This document shows positions 24,413 to 34,041 of a DNA stretch of 64,000 nt, in pieces; the stretch's first letter is position 1; every line of letters starts with the position of its first letter. A program made the position numbers and the translations under genes. The notes under the pieces are model-generated. The model did not search any database, was not told where the DNA came from, and was given only the letters and a program-made list of their open reading frames with translations. The stretch is from assembly GCA_023227835.1 (NCBI GenBank), contig JALOCI010000004.1, forward strand, positions 51,318 to 115,317, in the 5' to 3' direction. Source of the DNA: Bacteroidales bacterium (lineage in GTDB: Bacteria; Bacteroidota; Bacteroidia; Bacteroidales; UBA932).

Positions 24413-26923
24413 ATGAAAAGGATTGTTTCTACTATGAAAATATTCAGGAAGTCTGAGTTTCTCATTCTGGCTGCCATAATAATCGGCGGATTTCTATATG
24501 TTTATAATACATGGAACAGAAATAAGAACAACCAAAGAGCTGAAGTTCTTCAGGTAGCAAGGACAGCAAAGGCATCTCTTCCTCTCTACCTTTTGGACAG
24601 CTTAAATGCGACTTCAGATGACACTTTAAATCCCTCATATAAGTTATTAAAAGAGAGGCTCATTAGCCTTGTAAGTGCAAATCCGGAAGTAAGCTTTGCT
24701 TACCTTTTCTCACAAAAAGAGGGGCGGATATATTTCTATGCTGATTCTGAATTAGAGAGTTCCGAAGATTACTCGCCTCCGGGTCAGGAGTTTTCCGAAG
24801 CTCAGCAAGAGGACAGGCAACCATTCATAGATGGCATGGAGAAAATTACCGATCCTTTGACAGACAGATGGGGAACTTGGGTCACAGTTTATATTCCGGT
24901 TCTGGACAGGAGCGGTAAAGTCACATCCGTATTTGGTATGGATTTCGATGCTAAAACATGGAATTATTTTCTTTTACGGGACGTATTCAGATCTGTATTA
25001 TTAGTCTTCCTGATTATTCTTGCCTGGTTTTTTCAATATCGTATTGTTATTAAGAACAGATCCTTGAAAAAAATGTTTGAGGCAACGATAAAGGCAGACA
25101 AAGACCTGCAAGTAAGTGAGGCAAGAATAAGATCCATAACAGACTCTGCAAATGATGCAATTCTGATGATAGATCATCACGGGAATGTCTCATACTGGAA
25201 TCCTGCCGCAGAAAAGATTTTCGGATATACTAAAGAGGAGGTATTCGGAAAGAATCTTCATAATCTTATTGCCCCCGAAAAGTACCGGGAGTCATACGAA
25301 AAAGCCTTTCCTGAATTTTTGAAATCCGGCAAAGGATCGGCAATAGGAAAGACCCTTGATCTTGAAGCGGTAAAAAAAGACGGAACAGTAATTTCTGTTC
25401 AGCTTTCTCTTTCGTCTATCAATATAGATGGCAACTGGAATGCCATAGGTATTATGCGAGATACTACCGAACAAAAGAGGATTGAGGAAGCTTTGATTAA
25501 GGCTAAACAGGAATCAGAGGCTGCCAATAAAGCAAAGAGTATTTTCCTCTCCAATATGTCACACGAAATAAGGACCCCGTTAAATGCAATAATCGGGTTC
25601 TCGCAACTCATGAAACGAGACATCAATCTGTCAAATCAGCAAAAGGAGTACAACACGGCAATAATCAGAGCAGGAGAACATCTTTTAGAATTGATAAACG
25701 AGATTTTGGAACTATCAAAAATCGAAGCCGGGCGTATTGTTTTAAATCCGACAAGCATTGACTTACATGCATTGTGCGATGACATATATATGATGTTCAG
25801 AGAAAGGGCGAACGACAAACATCTGCAACTCATATTCGAGAATTCGGATGATTTACCCAAATACATAATGGTTGACGAGGGGAAATTAAGACAGCTCTTC
25901 GTCAACATTATAGGCAACGCTATCAAATTCACAGATGAAGGAGGTATTGCCGTAAGAACCCAGATTGCCTGCTCCGATGGAGATAAGAGTTTTCTTATAG
26001 TAGAAATTCAGGATTCCGGGCCGGGAATTCCAGAAGAGGAGATTGGAAAGTTATTCAGGCATTTTGAACAAACAAGTACTGGAATCAAAAAGGGAACGGG
26101 AACAGGTCTGGGCTTGGCTTTAAGCAAAGAGCTCGCCTTGTTGATGGGTGGCGACATTACAGTATCCAGCAAAGTCGGAGAAGGATCGGTTTTTACTTTC
26201 AAGGTTGAATTTTCGGCGGGAAATGAAAATGAGATAGAGATTCATGACACCAAGCGTGTTGTTTCGATTGCTGACAAAACTAAAATATACAAGATACTTG
26301 TCGTTGATGATAAAATCGAGAACCTGCAAGTAGCAGTAACCCTGCTCCAGTTGGTCGGCTTTAACACTGAAGAGGCGGTTGACGGTAAACAGGCAATAGA
26401 AAAAGTTACATTATCAAAACCTGACCTAATATTAATGGACATGAGAATGCCAGTTATGGATGGTTATGAGGCAACTAGAATAATAAAAACGATGGATGAT
26501 GTGAAAGATATACCTATTGTTGCATTAACAGCAAGTACGTTTGAGGATGAGAGAAAAAGAATCGAGGCATTGAAGATGCAGGGATATATCAGAAAGCCTT
26601 TCAGGGAAAGCGATTTGTTTAGCACAGTAGGCAAAATCCTCAACATATCATATATATATGAAGATGAACCACAGGAGATTGTCCCGTCAAATAATGACAA
26701 TGAGACAACCTTATCTGAAGAACAAATAAACAAATTGCCGGCTTCATTTATCAAAGAGATGCAGGATGCAATATCTGTTGCTGATATTGACATGGTAATA
26801 TCACTTATATCAGACATAGAGAAGGATTGCCCGGCATTATCCTGTAAATTAAGGGAGATGGCCAACAAATATGAGTACGGACAAATAGAAGAATTATTAC
26901 AAAAAAGGGAGGAAAAGAGATGA
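24413..26923 (+). CDS. Membrane hybrid sensor kinase (PAS-HisKA-HATPase-REC)
   Basis: An 836-residue kinase from the ATG at 24413; an upstream TTG at 24395 falls inside the promoter box. TM1 is at ~9-27, followed by a ~155-residue periplasmic sensor region (with VTVYIPVLDRSGKV, a Cache/dCache-like end) and TM2 at ~185-205. PAS is at ~235-355 (YWNPAAEKIFGYT). His384 lies in NMSHEIRTP, then HATPase with QDSGPGIPEEEI, and a receiver with Asp676 (LMDMRMPVMDG). A short C-terminal tail (~115 residues) may be an Hpt-like or TPR-like helix region. The ATGA overlap with the next gene suggests a shared pathway. Confidence 0.88.
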   Translation: MKRIVSTMKIFRKSEFLILAAIIIGGFLYVYNTWNRNKNNQRAEVLQVARTAKASLPLYLLDSLNATSDDTLNPSYKLLKERLISLVSANPEVSFAYLFSQKEGRIYFYADSELESSEDYSPPGQEFSEAQQEDRQPFIDGMEKITDPLTDRWGTWVTVYIPVLDRSGKVTSVFGMDFDAKTWNYFLLRDVFRSVLLVFLIILAWFFQYRIVIKNRSLKKMFEATIKADKDLQVSEARIRSITDSANDAILMIDHHGNVSYWNPAAEKIFGYTKEEVFGKNLHNLIAPEKYRESYEKAFPEFLKSGKGSAIGKTLDLEAVKKDGTVISVQLSLSSINIDGNWNAIGIMRDTTEQKRIEEALIKAKQESEAANKAKSIFLSNMSHEIRTPLNAIIGFSQLMKRDINLSNQQKEYNTAIIRAGEHLLELINEILELSKIEAGRIVLNPTSIDLHALCDDIYMMFRERANDKHLQLIFENSDDLPKYIMVDEGKLRQLFVNIIGNAIKFTDEGGIAVRTQIACSDGDKSFLIVEIQDSGPGIPEEEIGKLFRHFEQTSTGIKKGTGTGLGLALSKELALLMGGDITVSSKVGEGSVFTFKVEFSAGNENEIEIHDTKRVVSIADKTKIYKILVVDDKIENLQVAVTLLQLVGFNTEEAVDGKQAIEKVTLSKPDLILMDMRMPVMDGYEATRIIKTMDDVKDIPIVALTASTFEDERKRIEALKMQGYIRKPFRESDLFSTVGKILNISYIYEDEPQEIVPSNNDNETTLSEEQINKLPASFIKEMQDAISVADIDMVISLISDIEKDCPALSCKLREMANKYEYGQIEELLQKREEKR

Positions 26924-28038
26924 ATAGTATTGAATTTAAGGATGGATACATTCCTGACATATTGATCGTTGATGATATTCCCGCAAATCTTGCATTATTA
27001 GGACACATTTTAAAGAACTTCGGCTATAAGGTTCGTCCTGTACCAAATGGAGCTCTTGCACTGAAAGTAGCAGAAAAGGAGAAGCCTGACCTTATTTTTC
27101 TTGATATAATGATGCCTGAAATGGACGGATTTGAAGTATGCAGAAGATTAAAAGAAAATAAGGATCTGAGTGATGTGCCCATTATTTTCATAAGTGCTCT
27201 CAATGAAACGAATGACATAGTAAAGGCACTCGAAGCTGGAGGATCTGACTATATAACCAAACCTTTTAAAGCAGAAGAGGTTAAAGCCAGAGCGGCAACA
27301 CATATAAAACTGCATCTCCAGACTAAAGAGTTACAAAAGGCTAACGCCGAAAAGGATAAATTCTTCTCAATAATTGCTCATGATCTGAAAAGTCCTTTCA
27401 GTAATTTTCTCGGTGTTACACAGACTTTAGAAGAGATGCTTCCGGTTCTCTCAATGGAAGACATTCAGTCCTTTGCATCAAGCATGCACAAGTCTGCAAT
27501 AATTCTCTTCAGACTGTTGGAAAATCTGTTGCAATGGTCCAGAATTCAAAGAGGAATGATTCCTTTCGAACCTCTCGAAACTCAGATCAAACCTATTATA
27601 AGTGAAGGCGTATTCATGTCACAGGAAGCTGCCAATAAAAAAGAGATTGAAATTATCATGAATATTCCGGAAGATCTGACAACTTATTCGGACAGGAATA
27701 TGCTTCTTACCGTTATCAGGAATCTCTCGTCCAATGCCGTAAAATTCACCCCAAGAGGTGGAAAAATTGTTATATCCGCATATTGTACCGATGACAATTA
27801 TGTAGAGATATCAGTAAATGATAGCGGTATAGGAATGCCTGAAATAATGGCTAAAAACATCTTCAGCATTGATGTAAAGTCAAACAGAGATGGGACGGAA
27901 GGAGAACCAAGCACCGGACTGGGACTTTTACTTTGCAAAGAATTCGTTGAAAAGAACGGCGGGAAAATCCGTCTTGATAGTGAAGAGAATGTAGGTTCTA
28001 CATTCTACTTCACTATCCCACGGACAAAAACATCATAA
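26920..28038 (+). CDS. Response regulator-histidine kinase (REC-HisKA-HATPase)
   Basis: A 372-residue soluble protein. An N-terminal receiver carries Asp62 in FLDIMMPEMDG and Lys in YITKPF. HisKA follows with His154 in SIIAHDLKSPF, then HATPase (NDSGIGMP, GLGLLLCKEF). There is no output domain. It overlaps the upstream membrane kinase by ATGA, so the likely route is phosphate transfer from that kinase to Asp62, which then controls His154. The final target must be encoded elsewhere. It ends 8 bases before the convergent GH97 gene. Confidence 0.87.
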   Translation: MNSIEFKDGYIPDILIVDDIPANLALLGHILKNFGYKVRPVPNGALALKVAEKEKPDLIFLDIMMPEMDGFEVCRRLKENKDLSDVPIIFISALNETNDIVKALEAGGSDYITKPFKAEEVKARAATHIKLHLQTKELQKANAEKDKFFSIIAHDLKSPFSNFLGVTQTLEEMLPVLSMEDIQSFASSMHKSAIILFRLLENLLQWSRIQRGMIPFEPLETQIKPIISEGVFMSQEAANKKEIEIIMNIPEDLTTYSDRNMLLTVIRNLSSNAVKFTPRGGKIVISAYCTDDNYVEISVNDSGIGMPEIMAKNIFSIDVKSNRDGTEGEPSTGLGLLLCKEFVEKNGGKIRLDSEENVGSTFYFTIPRTKTS

Positions 28039-28046
28039 TTACTAAC

Positions 28047-30254
28047 CTAGACTTCAGGAACGATACTTATTGCGTAGCCCCCACCCGGTGCGGATTTCTG
28101 AGTCAATTTCGTCTTACTGGTAACATTCACTCGTTTTATATGATATGACTGCGGATTTTTCTTGTAATCGGCATCTTTAGAATCAGAATATATTGTAGCA
28201 GTATATTTCATACCCGGAGTTAAAAAATCCAGAGAAATCACTGATTCAAAACCCTTTTCTCCACAGACATTGCCTACAAACCATTTTTCGCTCCCTTTCG
28301 CCCTTCTGGCAACAGTAATATACTCTCCCGGCTCTGCTTCAAGATAAATACTCTCATCCCAATCCAAAGCAACATCTTTGATAAACTGAAATGCATCTAA
28401 GAACCTGTTATAATTCTCCGGTAAATCAGCTGCCATTTGAAGTGGCGACGACATCACGACATAAAGAGCGAGTTGATTGGCAATAGTGCAATTTGCGTGA
28501 GAAGTATTTCCGGGGTTAATCTTTTGAATATCCATCTCAAATACACCCGGAGTATAGTCCATCGGCCCACCGATAAGACGTGTAAAAGGAAGAATGGTAA
28601 CATGATTTGCCTTACTGCCCCCGAATGCCTGGTACTCGGTACCTCTTGCCGACTCATTTCCAATCATGTTCGGATAAGTTCTGCACAAACCTGTAGGCCG
28701 TACAGCTTCATGAGCATTAACCATGATTTTGTAATCAACTGCTTTCTTGATAGCATACAGATAGTGGTTATTCATCCATTGTCCGTAATGATGCTCTCCT
28801 CTGGGTAATATATTACCAACATAACCACTTTTAACTGCATCATAACCATTATCTTTCATGAATCTATATGCTGTATCCAGATGCCTCTCATAATTTCTGG
28901 CAGAGGCGGATGTTTCATGATGCATGATAATCTTCACACCTTTTGAAGCAGCATATTGCCTTAATTCATCTACATTGAAATCCGGGTAAGGAGTGACAAA
29001 GTCAAACACATAGTCTTTTGAATTACCGAACCAGTCCTCCCATCCGATGTTCCATCCCTCAACAAGAACTGCATCGAAACCATGTTTTGCTGCAAAATCA
29101 ATATACTCTTTAACATGCTCTGTGTTGGCACCATGCCTCCCGCTAGGTTTTACCTTTGAATAGTCGGTAACTCCAAGTTGAACACTCGGCAGGTCATCCG
29201 TATAAGCCCAACTGCTTTTTCCGGTTATCATCTCCCACCATACACCGACATACTTTACAGGCTTAATCCAGGAAACATCTTCTATTTTACAAGGTTCATT
29301 CAGGTTAAGAGTCATCTTCGAACTTAAAATATTCCTTGCGTCATCACTAACAATAATTGTTCTCCAAGGGCTTTTGCAAGGAGCCTGAAGATGCCCCTTA
29401 TCTCCCTGGGCATCAGGAGTGAGCCATGATTCAAAAATATAATTCTTATCATCAAGATTAAGACTCATACAAGAGTAGTCTATCAAAGCAGCCTCATGAA
29501 GGTTAATGTACAGCCCGTCATCTGTCTTCATCATCAGGGCTGTCTGTACTCCGGTAGGAGAAAAAGGAGTCTGTGAGGCATTCGGAGTAATTGCATGAGG
29601 CATAAGTGAACGTATCTCTGACAAGCGGGAAGTTGTATAATCATATTCTTGTGTGTCATAATCCCCTGCAATCCAGTATGCAATATGGTTTCCTGTCATT
29701 GCAAACTGGCTGTGTTCCTCCTTTATAACAAAATAGACAAGATTTTTCTGTTCAGGGAATTCGTATCTAAAACCCAATCCATCGTTAAAAAGGCGGAAAC
29801 AGAGTTTTATATATCTATCATTAGAGGCCTGATACAAGCTAACTGTCAATTCATTATACTGATTGCGGATATCTTTTGATTCCCCCCATACAGGATGCCA
29901 TACCTGGTCAAAAGAGGTCGTTTTAGTTTCTTTTATTACAAACCCGCTATACAGGTTTGATTTAATGTTATTAGTTTCGGTGTTAGGTTGTAGTGCCGGG
30001 GCAAAATCATCAAAGTCACGACGCACACCTTCGGGAGATAGCTCAATACCTAGTTTACTTGGTTTGATAACTGTTTTTCCTTTGAAATTCAGAGAATAAA
30101 GAGGAGCCCCCTCGTTAGTCAGAGTAAAAGTCATTTCACAATCCCCATTTGGAGATTTAAGAATCTGTAAATTTCGGTTTTGTGCCTTAACCGGAGTAAA
30201 GGAGATTAAAGCAAGAAGACCACCTATTAAATTCATCTTAAGAAGGTTATACAT
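28047..30254 (-). CDS. susB: GH97 alpha-glucosidase, SusB-like
   Basis: A 735-residue exported glycoside hydrolase family 97 enzyme (signal MYNLLKMNLIGGLLALI, cleaved near VKAQ). GH97 SusB releases glucose from starch oligosaccharides in the periplasm. Glu516 in VNAHEAVRP and Glu540 in ARGTEY are 24 residues apart, matching the spacing I recall for the catalytic base and acid of SusB, with Glu534 (GNES) as the expected calcium ligand. The N-terminal beta-sandwich (NLQILKSPNGDCEM) and barrel are full length. It is the last gene of the sus operon. Confidence 0.88.
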   Translation of the reverse strand: MYNLLKMNLIGGLLALISFTPVKAQNRNLQILKSPNGDCEMTFTLTNEGAPLYSLNFKGKTVIKPSKLGIELSPEGVRRDFDDFAPALQPNTETNNIKSNLYSGFVIKETKTTSFDQVWHPVWGESKDIRNQYNELTVSLYQASNDRYIKLCFRLFNDGLGFRYEFPEQKNLVYFVIKEEHSQFAMTGNHIAYWIAGDYDTQEYDYTTSRLSEIRSLMPHAITPNASQTPFSPTGVQTALMMKTDDGLYINLHEAALIDYSCMSLNLDDKNYIFESWLTPDAQGDKGHLQAPCKSPWRTIIVSDDARNILSSKMTLNLNEPCKIEDVSWIKPVKYVGVWWEMITGKSSWAYTDDLPSVQLGVTDYSKVKPSGRHGANTEHVKEYIDFAAKHGFDAVLVEGWNIGWEDWFGNSKDYVFDFVTPYPDFNVDELRQYAASKGVKIIMHHETSASARNYERHLDTAYRFMKDNGYDAVKSGYVGNILPRGEHHYGQWMNNHYLYAIKKAVDYKIMVNAHEAVRPTGLCRTYPNMIGNESARGTEYQAFGGSKANHVTILPFTRLIGGPMDYTPGVFEMDIQKINPGNTSHANCTIANQLALYVVMSSPLQMAADLPENYNRFLDAFQFIKDVALDWDESIYLEAEPGEYITVARRAKGSEKWFVGNVCGEKGFESVISLDFLTPGMKYTATIYSDSKDADYKKNPQSYHIKRVNVTSKTKLTQKSAPGGGYAISIVPEV

Positions 30255-30276
30255 AATAATATAGTTAATTATTTAA

Positions 30277-32124
30277 TTATTTCTTTTCTATTTCAAGGAT
30301 ATATATTCCTTTTGGCTGAATTTTCAAATCCCCTTTTAAAGGAATTATACAATCTGTTATTACATCTTTACCGGATACAGAATCTCCAATTACATCATAA
30401 TATCTTTCAAATGAAATAGTTTGTGGCTTTGAACTTCCGTTTAGAATAACTAAAACCTTTTGATCATCCGTTATCCGGGCATATACATAACAAAAATTAT
30501 CCCTGGTTTCATCAGGGGCATAGTGTATAAGCCTTCCCTCTGTCACAGCCTTACTAGTTCGTCTCCATCCTGCTATTTTTCGTAAAAACGTGTATGCCTC
30601 ATTCTGAAGATCACTCCTGTTATCAGGAAGAAATGCATTAATGCAATCCTCCTTCCATCCTCCCGGAAAATCTTTACGCAAAGCTCCGTCACCTTCACTC
30701 TTCTCTCCTGTCAACAAAATTTCCGTACCATAATATAACTGAGGAATTCCTCGTGTTGTTAATAGAAACGTAATAGCCTGTTTATATCGGGCAAGATCAG
30801 TTTCTTCCTTTTTATTAAACCGGCTAACATCATGGTTGTCCAGAAAAACAAGAATGTTATCAGGATTACTGTACAAATAATCCTGCGTTATTATCTCATA
30901 CAGATTTCGTAAATGAAAATCCGCATTATTTATATAGGGAAAGGTCTGTTCCATAGATTTGTACAGATTAAAATCCATTACTGTTTTCAGATAAGTGCTG
31001 CTTGGATTCACTCTGGAATCAGCCTGCCACCATGGTAACGTAAACCAACTCTCCCCGACAATATTGAAATCCGGATACTCCTCCATGACTCTTTTACACC
31101 ATTTCGACAAAAAATTAAAGTCAACATAAGGGTGTGTATCGTGACGGATACCGTCAATCCTTGCATACTCAATCCACCATATACTATTCTGGATAAGATA
31201 ATCAGCAAGCAAAGGGTTTCTTTGATTTAAATCCGGCATTGCTTCAGAAAACCAGCCATCTGTCATTGCACTCTTCTCAGATGCCGGAGCATGGATATCT
31301 GCTATAACAAATGAGTTGTGAGTTGTCTGAACATAGCCTTCCTGGTGATTAAGCCAGTCTTTAAACGGCAGGTCATTCATCCACCAATGATAGCTTCCGC
31401 AGTGATTAAAAATCATATCCATAACCATCTTTATTCCTTTTTTATGGGACGCAGATATTAATCGACAATAATCTTCATTACTCCCCAGGCGCTTGTCAAC
31501 TTTGTAATAGTCAGTTGTTGCATAACCGTGATAAGAACGATACTTTTCCTCTGGCATTTTGTTTTCCAGTACTGGATTAAGCCATAAGGCAGTGACCCCC
31601 AGATCTGCAATATAATCAAGATGATTCTCTATACCGGCAAAATCGCCTCCGTGTCTCGCATCCTGAACAAATCTGTCAATCGTGTCTTTTCCCCAGTTAT
31701 CATTTTTTGGATCTCCATTTGCAAAACGATCAGGCATAATCAGATAAAGAAGATCTTTAGATGAAAAGCCCTGTGCGCCGGAAGATCCTGATCTCGGTAA
31801 AAGATTGTATCCAATCTCTGTTTTGCCTGATTCTGTCTTAAATGTAAAACGTATTTCTCCGGGCTTTGCCGCTTTATTTATTTCAAGATATATGAACAAA
31901 TAATTTGGATTTTCTGCTTTAACAATCCTTTTTATCGTTACACCCGGATATGAATTCATTTTAACTTCCGCTGTACCAATGTCTTTCCCATAAACCATGA
32001 TCTGTAAGTCCTGAGATTTCATACCTGCCCACCAAAAAGGGGGCTCAACACGGGAAATCGTTTCAGAAAAGCCAGTGTACCTTATACCTGATATAAGAAT
32101 TAGTATTAGAAATAGATTTCTCAT
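30277..32124 (-). CDS. susA: GH13 neopullulanase / cyclomaltodextrinase, SusA-like
   Basis: A 615-residue exported GH13 enzyme. The N-terminal ~100 residues are the cyclomaltodextrinase-type N domain (VEPPFWWAGMKSQDLQIMVYG). The four conserved regions are intact: DMIFNHCG; DGIRHDTHPYVD with nucleophile Asp329; VGESW with acid/base Glu358; and FLDNHDVSR with Asp432. This is the SusA type, expected in the periplasm, cutting maltooligosaccharides and pullulan. It overlaps the previous gene by ATGA (32121-32124), giving tight translational coupling, and sits 22 bases before susB. Confidence 0.88.
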   Translation of the reverse strand: MRNLFLILILISGIRYTGFSETISRVEPPFWWAGMKSQDLQIMVYGKDIGTAEVKMNSYPGVTIKRIVKAENPNYLFIYLEINKAAKPGEIRFTFKTESGKTEIGYNLLPRSGSSGAQGFSSKDLLYLIMPDRFANGDPKNDNWGKDTIDRFVQDARHGGDFAGIENHLDYIADLGVTALWLNPVLENKMPEEKYRSYHGYATTDYYKVDKRLGSNEDYCRLISASHKKGIKMVMDMIFNHCGSYHWWMNDLPFKDWLNHQEGYVQTTHNSFVIADIHAPASEKSAMTDGWFSEAMPDLNQRNPLLADYLIQNSIWWIEYARIDGIRHDTHPYVDFNFLSKWCKRVMEEYPDFNIVGESWFTLPWWQADSRVNPSSTYLKTVMDFNLYKSMEQTFPYINNADFHLRNLYEIITQDYLYSNPDNILVFLDNHDVSRFNKKEETDLARYKQAITFLLTTRGIPQLYYGTEILLTGEKSEGDGALRKDFPGGWKEDCINAFLPDNRSDLQNEAYTFLRKIAGWRRTSKAVTEGRLIHYAPDETRDNFCYVYARITDDQKVLVILNGSSKPQTISFERYYDVIGDSVSGKDVITDCIIPLKGDLKIQPKGIYILEIEKK

Positions 32125-33980
32125 TTTTCAATATATAATCTGTATTCCCCCGGAAGGAGGGTGATTGTCTTATTTATATTTTCTGTCGTTATCTCTTGTC
32201 CACTAAAGTACTCTTTCCAGGTTGATGACTTTCCGAAATTGACACTCTTGCTTAATGTTGTGACATCAAAATTGGCCATGGAGACAGCACTTTTTTCTGA
32301 TGAGATCAGGGTTACATATTTAAAATTATTACTTAAATCAGCATTATAGCTTTTAGTTGAGAAACAACTCTCTTCTTGTCTCAGTTTCAGCATTTGTGAG
32401 AACAGATCATATAAAGACCTCCTTTCTGCAATATCGTAATAATCCCAACGTACCGGTTTTTTTTCTAGTCGTCCCTCCTCCATTGATGAACCCAATTTAT
32501 AATCATATCCCAATTCTCCAAACTGCCAGATCATCTTTGCTCCGGGCACGGATAGCAGGATAACTGCTGCCGCCTTGGTTCTCTGAAGTCCAACAGCAAG
32601 ATCCCTGACATTATAACCTGCTATTGATTTTCCGTACATCTCATTCTTGTACATTATACGTTCTTCATCATGGCTTTCCATGTATGCTATCAGATTAGGA
32701 GAGTTCCAACCGCGCTGTCTATATGATGCCCCTGACAGGTCACCTTTGAGAGAATTCCCGCCTGACTCTTCTCCCCACCCCATTGTAGCCTCGTTTGTAT
32801 TGTAGTTAATATTACCCCACAATAATATATTATAATCAGAGAGTTCTCTCTCTTCACTATTATCAGCTAAATGCTCAAATATAATGATTGCATTTTCTTT
32901 ACGTTTACGAATCTCATCTGCCATACGTTTTAAGATGGTGATTCGTGATGGGTCATATTGCTGACCGTCTCCTGATCTATTTGTAAAACCTTTGGTGAAG
33001 TCAAATCTAAAACCATCTATTTTATACTCCTTAATCCAGAAAGCACATACACTGTCAACGAACCGTCTTGTGTATATACTCTCATGATTAAAGTCATAGC
33101 CCCATGAATAGCTTGTGTTAGGAGAAGCCGTATTGTACCAAGGATTATCTGAAGAGACCTGATCTCCATTTTTATACATACGTACCATAGGACTCTGGCC
33201 ATAGCTGTGATTTAACACCATATCCATTATTACGGCAATCCCGCTCGAATGGCAGGCATCTATAAATGCCTTGTAATCATTTACAGTTCCGTAAGCTTTG
33301 TCTGTAGCAAAGTAGAAAGACGGATTATATCCCCAACTGTCATTTCCCTCAAATTCATTGAAAGGCATTAACTCTACGGCATTAATGCCAAGCGTTTTTA
33401 AGTATTCTATTTTATCTTTTACCCCTTTTATTGAACCCTGTTCTGTAAAGTCTCGTATCAGAACCTCATATATGTTTAATTTCTCGACGGTTACAGGAAT
33501 GAATGTTTGGATTTTCCAATTATAGTCTGACTGTTGTGTTGAAACTGTCATGGCAATTTCATTGGTTTTGCCTGTCGGATAGCCGATTAAATCCGGATAA
33601 ACCAAAGGAGAGATCTCTTTATCATATACAGGATCTGAGATTTTTACGGCATAAGGATCTGCAATCCTTATACTGTTATCTATAAGATATTGACATATAT
33701 ACTCCTTATCTGGAATCAGATTCCCGATCTTAATCCAGAAATAATCCCCGCTTTTCTTCATTTTATATGTCTCTGTAGTCTTCCAGTCGTTGAAATCGCC
33801 AATCAGATATACAGACTGTTTTTTTGGAGCAAATAGAACGAATGCCAGAGAATCCTCACTAATCCGGGTAATCCCTTCTCTGAATGTAATACCGGCTTGA
33901 TCTCCACCATCCGGTCGATCTGACGGCTGACAAGAAAAGAGAAGAAAAGAAAGGGAGAGGGAAAATAGTATATATTTCAT
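32121..33980 (-). CDS. GH13 surface lipoprotein, SusG-position enzyme
   Basis: A 619-residue lipoprotein (lipobox LFSC followed by QPSD). An N-terminal CBM48/E-set domain (~30-140, VYLIGDFNDWK) precedes the catalytic barrel. Conserved regions are DMVLNHSYG, DGFRFDFTKG (Asp327), IIFEHLAD (Glu369) and MESHDEER (Asp438). Domain layout is closer to pullulanase or branching-type GH13 enzymes than to classical SusG, which has an internal CBM58. It may be the outer-surface starch-cutting enzyme that takes SusG's place here, or an alpha-1,6-acting enzyme; the sequence does not decide. The start lies just after the susE-side hairpin and a TATTTTTG box. Confidence 0.82.
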   Translation of the reverse strand: MKYILFSLSLSFLLFSCQPSDRPDGGDQAGITFREGITRISEDSLAFVLFAPKKQSVYLIGDFNDWKTTETYKMKKSGDYFWIKIGNLIPDKEYICQYLIDNSIRIADPYAVKISDPVYDKEISPLVYPDLIGYPTGKTNEIAMTVSTQQSDYNWKIQTFIPVTVEKLNIYEVLIRDFTEQGSIKGVKDKIEYLKTLGINAVELMPFNEFEGNDSWGYNPSFYFATDKAYGTVNDYKAFIDACHSSGIAVIMDMVLNHSYGQSPMVRMYKNGDQVSSDNPWYNTASPNTSYSWGYDFNHESIYTRRFVDSVCAFWIKEYKIDGFRFDFTKGFTNRSGDGQQYDPSRITILKRMADEIRKRKENAIIIFEHLADNSEERELSDYNILLWGNINYNTNEATMGWGEESGGNSLKGDLSGASYRQRGWNSPNLIAYMESHDEERIMYKNEMYGKSIAGYNVRDLAVGLQRTKAAAVILLSVPGAKMIWQFGELGYDYKLGSSMEEGRLEKKPVRWDYYDIAERRSLYDLFSQMLKLRQEESCFSTKSYNADLSNNFKYVTLISSEKSAVSMANFDVTTLSKSVNFGKSSTWKEYFSGQEITTENINKTITLLPGEYRLYIEK

Positions 33981-33985
33981 TGCGA

Positions 33986-33993
33986 CAAAAATA
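33986..33993 (-). promoter_or_regulatory. Possible internal -7 box before the GH13 lipoprotein gene
   Basis: The minus strand reads TATTTTTG and ends 5 bases before the ATG at 33980. It is also the T-rich tail of the hairpin at 33993-34031, so it may be only part of a terminator. Confidence 0.3.
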
Positions 33994-34031
33994 GCTGTGA
34001 ACGATGGAACAATTTTCCACCATTCACAGCT
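33993..34031 (-). terminator. Intercistronic hairpin in the sus operon
   Basis: Two 15-base arms (AGCTGTGAA... / ...TTCACAGCT) enclose a 9-base loop between the SusE-like gene and the enzyme genes. On the minus-strand RNA all 15 positions pair, two as G-U. On the other strand these would be A-C mismatches, so the structure is selected for the operon's own transcript. It is followed by ATTTTTG. Likely a partial terminator or mRNA-stabilising hairpin. Confidence 0.65.
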
Positions 34032-34041
34032 TTAAATTAAA

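Noticed and set aside
28437..28808. A 123-residue frame opposite susB
   Set aside because: Antisense of the GH97 catalytic region; it encodes nothing family-like.
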